The notes under the pieces were generated by a model. It was not told where the DNA came from and did no database searches. It was given only the letters and a program-made list of their open reading frames with translations. From Methylococcaceae bacterium (lineage in GTDB: Bacteria; Pseudomonadota; Gammaproteobacteria; Methylococcales; Methylomonadaceae), in NCBI GenBank assembly GCA_013140705.1, contig JABFSH010000002.1:37283-101282 (forward strand): a stretch of 64,000 nt of DNA, read 5' to 3'. The translations under genes and the position numbers were made by a program. Every line of letters starts with the position of its first letter. Position 1 is the first letter of the stretch. Positions 1 through 8,746 of the stretch are shown in pieces.

Positions 1-53
1 GTATTAAAGCAAGACTTGAGCAATTTTTATCCACATCTATTGAAGGGTCGACT

Positions 54-860
54 ATGACTGAACTGCAGAGTCATCAAAAAAACCATCTTCTTGAGGCCTT
101 GCCTACAGAAGTCTACGAGCGCCTTTTCCCCTTTCTTGAACCAGTCCCATTGCCGCTCGGTTATGTGCTTTACGAATCCGGCGATGCCTTACACTATCTC
201 TATTTCCCTGTTACCGGCATCGCATCGCTACTGTATGTCATGGAGAACGGCTCATCGGCAGAAATCGCCATGGTCGGCAATGAGGGCATGGTTGGTGTCG
301 CCCTTTTCATGGGGGGTGGAAGCATGCCCAATCGTGCTCTTGTGCAAAGCACCGGTTATGCCTATCGAATCCGGAAGCAGCATTTTATGCTGGAGTTCAA
401 CCGTAACGGTGCGCTTCTTCGTTTATTGCTACGTTACACCCAGGCGCTGATTACCCAGATGGCGCAGACAGCAGTCTGCAACCGCCATCATTCGCTGGAT
501 CAACAGCTCTGTCGCTGGTTACTGTTCAACCTCGACCGGCTTGAATCGAACACCTTGACCATAACCCAGGAGTTGATAGCCCATATGCTGGGTGTGCGCC
601 GCGAAGGTGTTACAGAGGCCGCCGGAAAATTACAACGAGCCGGGTTGATTGATCACCACCGAGGCCAAATTACAGTACTCGACAGGCCTGGCTTGGAAAT
701 GCGGGTTTGTGAGTGTTACCAAGTGGTCAAAACGGAATTCAATCGTTTGCTCCCTGCCTCTAACCAAAGAAATACCTCAACATCAAACATTAACGCGTTG
801 TGCTACCGTGACAGTTTCAAAAAGACTGCGTTGCGTTATCCTCAGGAAGAATCGGCATGA
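54..860 (+). CDS. Crp/Fnr-family transcriptional regulator
   Basis: A 268-residue cytoplasmic DNA-binding regulator. The first ~120 residues form a cyclic-nucleotide-binding-like beta roll (LPLGYVLYESGD, then YFPVTGIASLLY). A helical dimerisation stretch follows, and a Crp-type winged helix-turn-helix lies near residues 165-215 (LGVRREGVTEAAGKLQRAGL). The effector is not evident: the cysteines expected of an Fnr iron-sulphur sensor are absent from the N-terminus, and the phosphate-binding cassette of a true cAMP receptor is not clear. Proteins of this shape with the segment EIAMVGNEGMVG are common in environmental proteobacteria and often regulate stress or surface genes. The C-terminal ~40 residues (after LLPASNQ) extend past the domain and look unstructured. 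It stands ~100 bp upstream of the KaiC-like pair on the same strand, so it may control that block; this is inference. Confidence 0.85.
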   Translation: MTELQSHQKNHLLEALPTEVYERLFPFLEPVPLPLGYVLYESGDALHYLYFPVTGIASLLYVMENGSSAEIAMVGNEGMVGVALFMGGGSMPNRALVQSTGYAYRIRKQHFMLEFNRNGALLRLLLRYTQALITQMAQTAVCNRHHSLDQQLCRWLLFNLDRLESNTLTITQELIAHMLGVRREGVTEAAGKLQRAGLIDHHRGQITVLDRPGLEMRVCECYQVVKTEFNRLLPASNQRNTSTSNINALCYRDSFKKTALRYPQEESA

Positions 861-964
861 GAGGTCGACTTTGACGGGATATCTTTAGGAAAACGCAAAA
901 GCTTGAAATAAACCTTAGCTGCCATCATTAGGCCGTTATCGACTCATTATCACTAACAGTTCTT

Positions 965-1387
965 ATGGAAATCAATGATCTTCAGCGGCACCTAATCATT
1001 AAAGATGTTATAGCGCAGCTCATTAAAAACGATGAGGATGTCGTGATGAATTTATGGGAGCCGTTGGCGACCCAAATTATTTCGATCGTCGGTGAAGGCG
1101 GCTTTAATTCACTGTTCCTGAGAACAATCTACCTGAACCAGGCCACCTTTCCATGGCTCGCGGTCAGTTTACTGTCGACACAAACTAATCAACAGCTTAT
1201 GAATTTAAAAATGAATTTGGATAAACAAGCACCCGCGCAACTTTGCGAAGCAAACAGCGTGCTACTAATCACTTTAACCGACATTCTGGCCTCGTTAATC
1301 GGCGAACCGCTAACAATCCGTATTTTGCAGTTGGCCTGGGGTGTTGAGCTCTTGACGAAAGCCGGCATGGAATTCAATGATGAATGA
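965..1387 (+). CDS. Small protein of unknown function, coupled to the KaiC-like gene
   Basis: A 140-residue, mainly helical, soluble protein that I cannot assign to a family. No signal peptide, membrane segment or metal-binding cysteines are seen; the sequence alternates hydrophobic and acidic residues (MEINDLQRHLIIKDVIAQLI at the start). Its stop codon lies inside the first codons of the KaiC-like gene, an 11-bp overlap that implies translational coupling and suggests the two products act together. By position it could be an adaptor or regulator of the ATPase, but it shows no resemblance to KaiA or KaiB that I can see. The ATG has only a poor ribosome-binding site. Confidence 0.7.
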   Translation: MEINDLQRHLIIKDVIAQLIKNDEDVVMNLWEPLATQIISIVGEGGFNSLFLRTIYLNQATFPWLAVSLLSTQTNQQLMNLKMNLDKQAPAQLCEANSVLLITLTDILASLIGEPLTIRILQLAWGVELLTKAGMEFNDE

Positions 1388-2840
1388 AAAGGTCAGTATT
1401 CGCCGTATTGCGACTGGTGTACCGGGCCTGGACAATCTATTGGGCGGAGGCCTGCCGGAATTCTCGTTCAACCTGATTGCGGGTACGCCGGGTAGCGGAA
1501 AAACAACGCTTGCACATCAGATCATGTTCTCTCTGGCCAACCCGAATAATCGCGCGCTGTTCTTTACTGTGCTGGGGGAACCGGTCTTGAAGATGCTCCG
1601 TTATCAACAGCAATTTCAGTTTTATGATATCAACAAAGTTGATGTATCCATCCGCTTTATCAACCTGTCTGCCGACTTCATCGAGGGAACATTTGATCGC
1701 GTACTGACACACATTTCTAACGAAGTGAAAGTCTATGCCCCCGGTCTGGTATTTATTGACTCGTTTCGTTCGGTTGTGCAAGCGGTGAAAAGCGAACAAC
1801 GGAGAGTCTCCGAACTTCAGCGTTTCATCCAGCAATTAGCCATGCAGATGACCAACTGGCAGGCAACCACATTTTTAATCGGTGAATCGTTGACACCCGA
1901 ATCCGAGTCCAGTCCTGTTTTTTCAGTAGCCGACGGTATTCTGTGTCTTTCGCAGAATTTGCAACGCAATTCGGTCGTGCGCAAAATCCAGGTCATCAAA
2001 ATGCGAGGTCAGGCGCAGGCACCCGGTCTGCATACTTTTCGTATGAGTGACAAGGGCCTTCAGATTTTTCCGCGAGCCATGATAGATGACGACGCAACGA
2101 TGGAACCAGAAACAAAGCCATCCCAAGTCAATAAACGCGTTGCCATGGGAACGCCTGGCCTGGATGACATGCTGGGTGGTGGCTTGCCAGCCGGGTATTC
2201 GTTGCTGGTGGTCGGACCCTCCGGTTCCGGAAAAACCATACTGGCAACGGAATTTCTTTCCGAAGGTTGCCGCAGAGGCGAGCCCGGTGTCATTGCGGCA
2301 TTTGAAAAGAGTCCGAGCCAACTGTTGAGCAATAAGCTGTCTACGCTGGTCAAAACCGGGCTAATTGCTTTGATTGATACCCGCTCTTTGGATTTGTCGA
2401 TTGATGAAACCTTGCATGATTTAATCGAAATGATTATTCGAACACAAGCAAAACGGCTTGTCATAGACTCATTGTCAGGGTTTGAGCTGGCGCTGGCGCC
2501 TGAGTTTAGCGAAGATTTTCGAGGGTCGCTTTATCGGATGATCGCCAAACTGACCGGCATGGGAGTAACTATCTTAATGACCTCGGAACTGGAAGACCGC
2601 TACACAGACTTGCGTTTTAGCCCATTTGGCAGCGCTTTCCTCGCTGACGCGATCATTGTCCAGCGCTATACCGAAATCCAGGGCCAGTTTAAACGCGTTA
2701 TTTCGGTGGTTAAAGTCCGGGGCAGCCAGCACAGTAAGGATATTCGGTTATTCGATATTTCTGATGAAGGCATTAACATTGGCAAGAGCTTAGCCGATTA
2801 CACGGGGATCATGTCCGGCAGTCCCATGATCAGCCTTTAA
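1377..2840 (+). CDS. KaiC-like double-domain RecA-fold ATPase
   Basis: A 487-residue protein with two KaiC/RadA-type ATPase domains in tandem, each opening with the signature TGVPGLDNLLGGGLP or GTPGLDDMLGGGLP. Walker A motifs are GTPGSGKT (residues 36-43) and GPSGSGKT (280-287). Walker B-like strands are LVFIDSF in domain 1 and LVIDSLSG in domain 2. Length and layout match KaiC (about 520 residues), but no kaiA or kaiB is visible nearby, and such orphan KaiC homologues are usually signalling or stress ATPases rather than clock proteins. It overlaps the preceding 140-residue gene and is followed 13 bp later by a GGDEF-EAL gene, so a common transcript is likely. Whether it autophosphorylates cannot be judged from the sequence. 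Confidence 0.9.
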   Translation: MMNEKVSIRRIATGVPGLDNLLGGGLPEFSFNLIAGTPGSGKTTLAHQIMFSLANPNNRALFFTVLGEPVLKMLRYQQQFQFYDINKVDVSIRFINLSADFIEGTFDRVLTHISNEVKVYAPGLVFIDSFRSVVQAVKSEQRRVSELQRFIQQLAMQMTNWQATTFLIGESLTPESESSPVFSVADGILCLSQNLQRNSVVRKIQVIKMRGQAQAPGLHTFRMSDKGLQIFPRAMIDDDATMEPETKPSQVNKRVAMGTPGLDDMLGGGLPAGYSLLVVGPSGSGKTILATEFLSEGCRRGEPGVIAAFEKSPSQLLSNKLSTLVKTGLIALIDTRSLDLSIDETLHDLIEMIIRTQAKRLVIDSLSGFELALAPEFSEDFRGSLYRMIAKLTGMGVTILMTSELEDRYTDLRFSPFGSAFLADAIIVQRYTEIQGQFKRVISVVKVRGSQHSKDIRLFDISDEGINIGKSLADYTGIMSGSPMISL

Positions 2841-2853
2841 CTATAAGAACCAG

Positions 2854-4611
2854 GTGGTCATTAACCGAGATAACAAAAAAGGCTCTTCTGATAATGATCC
2901 TGGCCACTTGGACGTGCCAGGTTCATATAACGACAACCCCTCTGTCCAGGATAATGCGATTACGCTCAGAGAGAACGCGTTAATTGATGATAAGACAACG
3001 CTTCTAATACGTGAAAAATTAGTCAGCGCTCGCGAAGATGCGGCAAATTTTCGTGAAAATGCCGCCAGCCTGCGCGAAGATGCTATTTATCATCGAGAAG
3101 AAACCGTACTTCAGCTTGAAGACGCAGCCGATTTACCCGAATGCAAAGCCCCCTTAAGTGAACAGGATGCTCAATCGGCAGAATCAATGCTGGCTGCCTC
3201 CGACGATCACCTGAAACTGCTGCAGCAAGCAAACGCTCACCTGGTTATCGCTTCCATAGAAGCACACAAAATGGCTGAACAAGTTCAAATGGCTAAAGAT
3301 CAGCTGGCTCATTTGGCGCATCACGATGTTCTTACCGCTTTGCCTAATAGAATACTGCTACTTGACAGAATGAATTCAGCCATTGAATTGGCGGCCCGCC
3401 AAGGTTGGCAACTGGCATTAATGTTTATGGATCTGGACCGATTCAAATATGTCAATGATTCCTTGGGGCATGCGGTGGGTGACCAACTTTTACAGTCAGT
3501 TGCTCAATGTCTGCTGGATTCTGCGCGTCACTCGGATACCATCAGCCGCCAGGGCGGCGATGAATTCGTGGTGCTGCTGCCTTTTATAGAACGAGCTGAA
3601 GAAGCGGCTCTCTGTGCGCAAAAAATCATCGTGGCACTGGATCTGCCTCATCACATTGATGGTCACGATCTCCATATCAGCGTCAGTATTGGTATCAGCA
3701 TCTTTCCGAAGGATGGTCAGGATGCGGAAAGTCTCATCAAGAATGCGGACACAGCGATGTACTGCGCCAAAGAAAGCGGGCGTAACAAATATAAATTCTT
3801 CGAGCCGGAAATGAATATTCGGGCCGTCCGGCGACATTCGATGGAAGCCAGCCTGCGCCGTGCACTGGATCGGCATGAGTTTGTACTGTACTACCAGCCG
3901 AAAATAGACCTTAACAGCGGCGTAATTGTTGGCGTCGAGGTACTGATTCGCTGGCAGCATCCGGAACGAGGCCAGATTCTTCCGACACAGTTTGTATCCA
4001 TCGCCGAAGACTGTGGCCTGATTTTGCCTATCGGTCGCTGGGTTCTTCGAGAAGCCTGTCTCCAGGCTCAAGCCTGGAGACAGGCGGGTTTACCGCCGAT
4101 CTCCATCGCTGTCAACACCTCCGCACTCGAATTTCATGCGGAGAATTTTCTGCAAAATATACGCGACACACTCCAGGAAGCCTGCCTGGAGCCTCACTAT
4201 CTGGAACTCGAATTGACCGAAAGTGTTCTCATGCGGGATGCCGAGTTTACAAATACCGTACTGCATGAACTCTCTGATTTGGGCGTGACCCTTGCGATTG
4301 ATGATTTTGGCACTGGCTATTCAAGCCTCAGTTATCTGAGACAGTTTCCCATTGATACGTTAAAAATCGACCAGTCCTTTGTAAACAGAATAATCAACAG
4401 TCCGGACGATGCCAGCATTGTCAGTGCAGTAATCAGCCTGGGGAAAAGCCTCAAGCTTCGCGTGATTGCCGAAGGTGTAGAAACCTCTGAACAGCTCGCT
4501 TTTCTTCAGGCTCAGCAATGCGACGAGGTCCAAGGCTACTATTTAGGCCGCCCGATGGTGGCAGAAGCGCTTGCCTCTTACCTGCGGACAGGGGTAATAC
4601 CGTTGAGTTAA
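2854..4611 (+). CDS. Diguanylate cyclase/phosphodiesterase (GGDEF-EAL)
   Basis: A 585-residue c-di-GMP turnover enzyme. The N-terminal ~150 residues are charged and contain loosely repeated segments (REDAANFRENAASLREDA), probably a coiled coil; no membrane segment is seen, so the protein should be cytoplasmic. The GGDEF domain has an intact GGDEF at residues 234-238 and an inhibitory-site RxxD (RHSD) five residues before it. The EAL domain has EVLIRW with the glutamate at 362, plus DDFGTGYSS and EGVET, the pattern of a potentially active phosphodiesterase. The start is GTG with a weak ribosome-binding site, 13 bp after the KaiC-like stop. The close spacing suggests co-expression with the ATPase. 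Which activity dominates cannot be inferred. Confidence 0.9.
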   Translation: MVINRDNKKGSSDNDPGHLDVPGSYNDNPSVQDNAITLRENALIDDKTTLLIREKLVSAREDAANFRENAASLREDAIYHREETVLQLEDAADLPECKAPLSEQDAQSAESMLAASDDHLKLLQQANAHLVIASIEAHKMAEQVQMAKDQLAHLAHHDVLTALPNRILLLDRMNSAIELAARQGWQLALMFMDLDRFKYVNDSLGHAVGDQLLQSVAQCLLDSARHSDTISRQGGDEFVVLLPFIERAEEAALCAQKIIVALDLPHHIDGHDLHISVSIGISIFPKDGQDAESLIKNADTAMYCAKESGRNKYKFFEPEMNIRAVRRHSMEASLRRALDRHEFVLYYQPKIDLNSGVIVGVEVLIRWQHPERGQILPTQFVSIAEDCGLILPIGRWVLREACLQAQAWRQAGLPPISIAVNTSALEFHAENFLQNIRDTLQEACLEPHYLELELTESVLMRDAEFTNTVLHELSDLGVTLAIDDFGTGYSSLSYLRQFPIDTLKIDQSFVNRIINSPDDASIVSAVISLGKSLKLRVIAEGVETSEQLAFLQAQQCDEVQGYYLGRPMVAEALASYLRTGVIPLS

Positions 4612-4649
4612 TCCTTTCGTGGTGAGCTTGTCGAACCATGAACGGATTA
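4609..4649. repeat. Dispersed palindromic core element, copy 1
   Basis: Arms TAATCC and GGATTA enclose a core reading TGGTGAGCTTGTCGAA. The same core recurs at 15437-15483, 26429-26468 and 50382-50426, each time with different but mutually complementary arms. The left arm includes the TAA stop codon of the GGDEF-EAL gene. A reversed partner piece (TTCGACAGGCGAACGG) follows at about 4661-4676. Confidence 0.7.
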
Positions 4650-4914
4650 GTCATTCACCCTTCGACAGGCGAACGGCCAAGAGTTAACTTAACGGCATTG
4701 CGGACAGGGTGTTGTCTTGACTCAAAAGATTCGAATGCCAGGACGAAGCGCCTGAATATAATCGGAGATACAACAACACGCTATCTCTCAAAACCAACGT
4801 TTGATAACTTCCCTGGGATTTTAACAATCACACAGGAAAACGTAGTAGCGGCGCCCTAGCCGCGAACGGCAGCCTGGGCGCTCAATCGCGGCGAAGGCGC
4901 CGCGCCTACTGTGA
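4612..4914. other. Gap between convergent genes with repeat DNA
   Basis: The 303-bp gap between the GGDEF-EAL gene and the convergent rlpA-like gene holds the end of a dispersed palindrome and, near rlpA, a long GC-rich inverted repeat. A 73-codon open frame at 4638-4859 starts inside the repeat, has no family resemblance and is not called as a gene. Confidence 0.6.
4843..4910. repeat. GC-rich inverted repeat between convergent genes
   Basis: The left arm (GTAGTAGCGGCGCC, then GCCGCGA) pairs with a right arm (TCGCGGC, then GGCGCCGCGCCTAC). It would form a long interrupted hairpin. Its position between two converging genes fits a transcription barrier or bidirectional terminator, but there is no clear T-run, so it may simply be a dispersed repeat. 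Confidence 0.55.
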
Positions 4915-5439
4915 CTATTGGGGCTTTTTTACACTTTTTTTGGCATGTCTGGATCGTACAGCGGTGTTTTTCTTGATGGGTTTGGTCTCAATTTTGACCT
5001 GGGTAGTACCATCTGTTTCCATATCAATTTTTTTAGCGGCGGCACGAGACAAATCAATGACACGCGCTCCAACAAAAGGACCACGATCATTGATCCTGAC
5101 ATCGACCTTCTTGCCATTTTCAAGATTGGTTACTTTGGCCTTGGTGCCCATCGGCAAACTCGGATGGGCAGCCGTCATCTCTTTCTGGTCAAAGGTCTCA
5201 CCATTGGCGGTCTCCTGCCCTTGAAAACCTTTTCCATACCAGGACGCCTCACCCACCTCCTTGTGAACAGGATTAGACGAAGCCTTCTCCTTCAGTGGGC
5301 CTGCAAGTTTGGCCTGCCTGTCGGGATGTTCGGTGGTACAGCCGGAAAAAATGAGCATTCCGGTCAACAGTAGGGGTAACAGAAGTACGCTGCTGCAAAT
5401 CGACGCATTGAAGCCTCGTGTTATTGGATTTAACATCAC
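4915..5439 (-). CDS. rlpA: RlpA-like septal/peptidoglycan lipoprotein
   Basis: A 174-residue lipoprotein. The N-terminus has a type II signal with lipobox (ILIFSGC-like, cysteine near residue 34), so it should be anchored in the outer or inner membrane facing the periplasm. Residues ~62-145 form a double-psi beta-barrel ([37 protein letters not shown]), the RlpA core that in Pseudomonas cleaves stem-peptide-free glycan strands; the aspartate in NDRGPF matches a conserved active-region residue. There is no SPOR domain, so it is shorter than canonical RlpA, and the C-terminus is a lysine-rich tail. It is transcribed alone on the minus strand. Enzymatic activity is inferred from the family only. 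Confidence 0.85.
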   Translation of the reverse strand: MMLNPITRGFNASICSSVLLLPLLLTGMLIFSGCTTEHPDRQAKLAGPLKEKASSNPVHKEVGEASWYGKGFQGQETANGETFDQKEMTAAHPSLPMGTKAKVTNLENGKKVDVRINDRGPFVGARVIDLSRAAAKKIDMETDGTTQVKIETKPIKKNTAVRSRHAKKSVKKPQ

Positions 5440-5836
5440 ATCTCCTGTAGGGAAATCTTAACGCTCTGATGACAGAACCCTGTCTTAGGGGGCCTCTAAA
5501 AATTACACTTCGACAGGCTCTCGGCAGTCCATGCCGGGGCGACGTTTTTTGGAAACTTATGGCTCTTTGATATTGGCTGAAGCTTATACGTAATCAGGTA
5601 GCGCCTTGCTTTCATAGTAATCAATCGCACATCTAATCATTAGATTGCTATTAACGGAGTAAGTTCAGGTGTCTGACTATATTAGGCGGCAAACAACCCG
5701 GCAACCGCTTCCAATCCCAATTTGCATAAGTAGGAGTACAATACTGTCTGCATGCTCATTTAAAGTCCTGGAGAGTTCTTTCTGAAAGCAACTAAACCAT
5801 CACCGACGTTTCTAGGGACAACACGGTTCCCCCACC
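5440..5836. other. Divergent intergenic region upstream of the CheB-CheR gene
   Basis: This ~400-bp stretch separates the divergent rlpA-like and cheB/cheR genes and must hold both promoters. It contains a dispersed repeat at about 5493-5599 and a perfect 15-bp palindrome at 5631-5645 (ATCTAAT around a central C). No open frame in it looks real. Confidence 0.55.
5493..5599. repeat. Composite dispersed repeat
   Basis: The left end (CCTCTAAAAATT, 5493-5504, then ACTTCGACAGGCTC) matches the end of the small element at 26419-26529. The remainder, 5522-5599, is present in inverted orientation at 60583-60658 with few mismatches; both share the string GCTTCAGCCAATATCAAAGA on one strand. Two repeat types therefore abut here. 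Confidence 0.65.
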
Positions 5837-8746
5837 ATGACTACTGATTCTATGGTATCTCATTTTCCTATCGTTGGTATTGGCGCTTCCGCAGGTGGTT
5901 TAGAGGCTCTGGAAAACTTTTTCCGCCACGCCCCCAGTCATAGCGGTTACGCCTTCGTGCTTGTTCAGCATCTTGATCCTCATCACGACAGCATGCTTAC
6001 TGAAATCCTGCAACGCACCACCACCATGCCGGTGGTCGAAGCCTCCGATCAGCAACTGGTTAAACCTGACTGCGTTTATGTGATTCCACCCAATCGAGAT
6101 ATGGTTATCATTCATGGAAAATTGCAACTTAGCGTGCCCAATGAGCCTCGCGGGCAGCGTTTACCCATCGATGCTTTCCTGAGATCACTGGCTGAAGACC
6201 AACAGGAACATGCCATTGGCATCATCCTTTCCGGCACCGGCTCCGATGGAACGCAAGGCTTACGTGCCATCCTCGGCGCCGGCGGAATCACCCTGGTGCA
6301 GGAACCGTCCACGGCGAAGTACGACGGTATGCCATCCAGTGCCATCAGGGCGGGTTATGCAACCCAGGTTTTAACAGTTGATAAAATGCTGGATGCCCTG
6401 CATTTTGGCGCCCGTCAATTTGCCGTTCACACACCGGTCCCAAATGATTTGAAAGGGGCAGGCGGGATCAATCGAATCCTGATGCAATTACGCAACATAA
6501 CCGGCCACGACTTTTCTCTCTATAAAAAAAGCACGATCGCTCGACGCATTGAACGCCGCATGTTGCAACACAGCATCGATGACACCGAGGTTTATGTCCG
6601 TTATCTCAAGGAAAACCCGACGGAGGTACGTGCCCTATTCAAGGAACTGCTGATCAATGTCACCAGCTTCTTTCGAGATGCAGAAGCATTTAATATGCTG
6701 CAGAAGGAAGTTTTGCCGAACCTGTGCAAGGACAAGCCGGAATTCTCCCAATTTCGGGTTTGGGTTGCAGGCTGCGCCACCGGCGAGGAAGCTTATTCCA
6801 TCGCCATAGTGCTGAAAGAATTCATGGAGGAAACACATCAGGACTTCAAGGTACAGATATACAGCACCGATCTGGATGATAAGGCTATTGACATTGCCCG
6901 CGCGGGTATTTATCCCCTCAATATCGCTCAGGATATCAGCCAGGAACGACTGCGCCGATTTTTTACCAAGGAAGATTCAGGCTATCGGATAAAAAAGGAA
7001 ATCCGGGAAATGGTCGTCTTCGCCATCCAGAATGTCATTAAAGACCCACCCTTCACCAAGCTCGATCTGCTCAGTTGCCGCAACCTGATGATTTACCTGG
7101 AATCCGAACTGCAGAACCGTATGATAACAACATTTCATTATGCACTTAAGCCCGATGGTGTCCTGTTTCTGTCGCCCTCGGAAAGCATCGGCAACCACAC
7201 GGCGTTATTCTCATCAATCAGCCGCAAATGGAAATTTTATCGTGCCACCCATTCGATAGCTGCATCTCGTTCTGTGATGACGAATATTTTGTCCTGGGTC
7301 GATGAAAACGAAATCAAAGCCCCTCCTGAGGAAACGATGGTTAAAACTAAGGAATCCAATTTTGCCGAACTCACCCGACGTGTGCTCGTGCAATGCTTTG
7401 CGCCCGCTTCGGTGGTCACCGATCTCAAAGGTGATATCCTATTTGTGCATGGTGACACCGGCAACTATCTACGTCCAGCACCCGGTCAGGCCAGCCTCAA
7501 CGTCATTGAAATGGCGCGTGAAGGTATGGAACTGGAACTGCGTGCCGCTGTTCGCGTTGCCGCCAGCGAGGGCACACCTACGCTAAACCGAGAATTGCAG
7601 GTCAGGTCCAACGGTGGTTTCACAACCGTCAGTCTTAGTGTTCGGCCGCTGCCGGATTCAACAAACAATCAGAACTTGCTGCTCGTGAGTTTTCAGGACG
7701 TCGCCAACGCACTTGTCAGAAAGGGACGTAAACGAGCCACCAAACCGGTGGAACTGAGTCACATCGAAGAACTGGAACGTGATCTTGCCTACTTAAAAGA
7801 AAACTACCAGGCCAGCCTGGAGGAACAACAGGCGTCAAACGAGGAACTCAAGTCAACGAATGAAGAGATGCAATCCACCAACGAGGAACTCCAATCGACC
7901 AACGAAGAACTGGAAACCTCAAAGGAGGAACTGCAATCGGTTAATGAAGAACTCATCACCGTCAATTCGGAGCTGCAAGCCAAAATTGAGCAATTGGCCG
8001 GCATGCAGAATGACATGAAGAACTTGCTCGATAATACCAATATCGGCACCCTATTCCTCGACGAACAGTTGATTATTCGACGATTCACGCGCGAGGCCAT
8101 CACTATTTATCGCCTGGTGCCTTCGGACGTGGGGCGTCCTTTGAGCGACATCAAGTCCAATCTTGTCAATGAAGAACTACTGACCAGCGCGCAGCGCGTG
8201 CTTGAAACACTCGCGCCCTATGAGCAGGAGGTCTGCACGCACACAGGCGCCTGGTATTTGCTGCGTATTCAGCCTTATCGCACACTGGAAAATGTCATTG
8301 AAGGGGTCGTTCTGACTTTCACCGACATCAGCAAACGCATTGCGGCAGAAACTGCCGTGCAATTGGCGCGTGAACTGGCAGAGGGTATTATCGATACGCT
8401 GCGCCAACCGCTGCTGGTGCTGGATGGCGACTTACAGGTAATTTCTGCCAGCCGAGCTTTTTATCAGTATTTTAAAGTAACGACCGCAGACACCGTAGGC
8501 CGCAAAATTTATGATCTGGGCAACAACCAATGGAATATCCCTGCCTTGCGGGAGCTGCTGGAGGTTCTGCTGCCCCGCGACCAGACGGTCGAAGGGTATC
8601 GGGTGGAGCATGATTTTCCCACTATCGGTCACCAAAAGATAGTAGTGAACGCTCGCCGCATTGTCGGCAAGTCCCGTGAGCCGTCGTTGATTCTATTAAC
8701 AACAGAAACGGTCAGCGACGAATCTTCAAAGGAGAACAACATATGA
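5837..8746 (+). CDS. CheB-CheR-PAS fusion protein
   Basis: A 969-residue cytoplasmic signalling protein. Residues ~8-190 are a CheB methylesterase domain with the expected triad (S18 in GASAGG, H45, D137 in GTGSDGTQG) and no receiver domain. Residues ~210-480 are a CheR methyltransferase domain, with a basic helix (STIARRIERRM) and the SAM-binding VAGCATGEEAYS near 308. A PAS-like segment follows. Next comes a long coiled coil of repeated ELQSTNEEL-type units (about 660-715), and then two PAS domains to the end. The protein stops where many relatives continue into a histidine kinase, so it must signal by partner binding or methylation. The stop overlaps the next gene by 4 bp (ATGA), coupling it to a c-di-GMP enzyme. 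No chemoreceptor or cheA is in the window. Confidence 0.9.
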   Translation: MTTDSMVSHFPIVGIGASAGGLEALENFFRHAPSHSGYAFVLVQHLDPHHDSMLTEILQRTTTMPVVEASDQQLVKPDCVYVIPPNRDMVIIHGKLQLSVPNEPRGQRLPIDAFLRSLAEDQQEHAIGIILSGTGSDGTQGLRAILGAGGITLVQEPSTAKYDGMPSSAIRAGYATQVLTVDKMLDALHFGARQFAVHTPVPNDLKGAGGINRILMQLRNITGHDFSLYKKSTIARRIERRMLQHSIDDTEVYVRYLKENPTEVRALFKELLINVTSFFRDAEAFNMLQKEVLPNLCKDKPEFSQFRVWVAGCATGEEAYSIAIVLKEFMEETHQDFKVQIYSTDLDDKAIDIARAGIYPLNIAQDISQERLRRFFTKEDSGYRIKKEIREMVVFAIQNVIKDPPFTKLDLLSCRNLMIYLESELQNRMITTFHYALKPDGVLFLSPSESIGNHTALFSSISRKWKFYRATHSIAASRSVMTNILSWVDENEIKAPPEETMVKTKESNFAELTRRVLVQCFAPASVVTDLKGDILFVHGDTGNYLRPAPGQASLNVIEMAREGMELELRAAVRVAASEGTPTLNRELQVRSNGGFTTVSLSVRPLPDSTNNQNLLLVSFQDVANALVRKGRKRATKPVELSHIEELERDLAYLKENYQASLEEQQASNEELKSTNEEMQSTNEELQSTNEELETSKEELQSVNEELITVNSELQAKIEQLAGMQNDMKNLLDNTNIGTLFLDEQLIIRRFTREAITIYRLVPSDVGRPLSDIKSNLVNEELLTSAQRVLETLAPYEQEVCTHTGAWYLLRIQPYRTLENVIEGVVLTFTDISKRIAAETAVQLARELAEGIIDTLRQPLLVLDGDLQVISASRAFYQYFKVTTADTVGRKIYDLGNNQWNIPALRELLEVLLPRDQTVEGYRVEHDFPTIGHQKIVVNARRIVGKSREPSLILLTTETVSDESSKENNI

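Noticed and set aside
1377..2840. A circadian clock locus
   Set aside because: Only a KaiC-like ATPase is present; no KaiA or KaiB homologue is visible.
3496..4071. A 191-codon minus-strand frame
   Set aside because: It lies fully opposite the GGDEF-EAL gene and follows its codon pattern; a shadow frame.
4638..4859. A 73-codon frame after the GGDEF-EAL gene
   Set aside because: It begins within a dispersed palindrome and has no ribosome-binding site or recognisable product.
7810..7990. Repetitive DNA within the CheB-CheR-PAS gene
   Set aside because: It encodes the ELQSTNEEL-type coiled coil known from this protein family, not a mobile or regulatory repeat.
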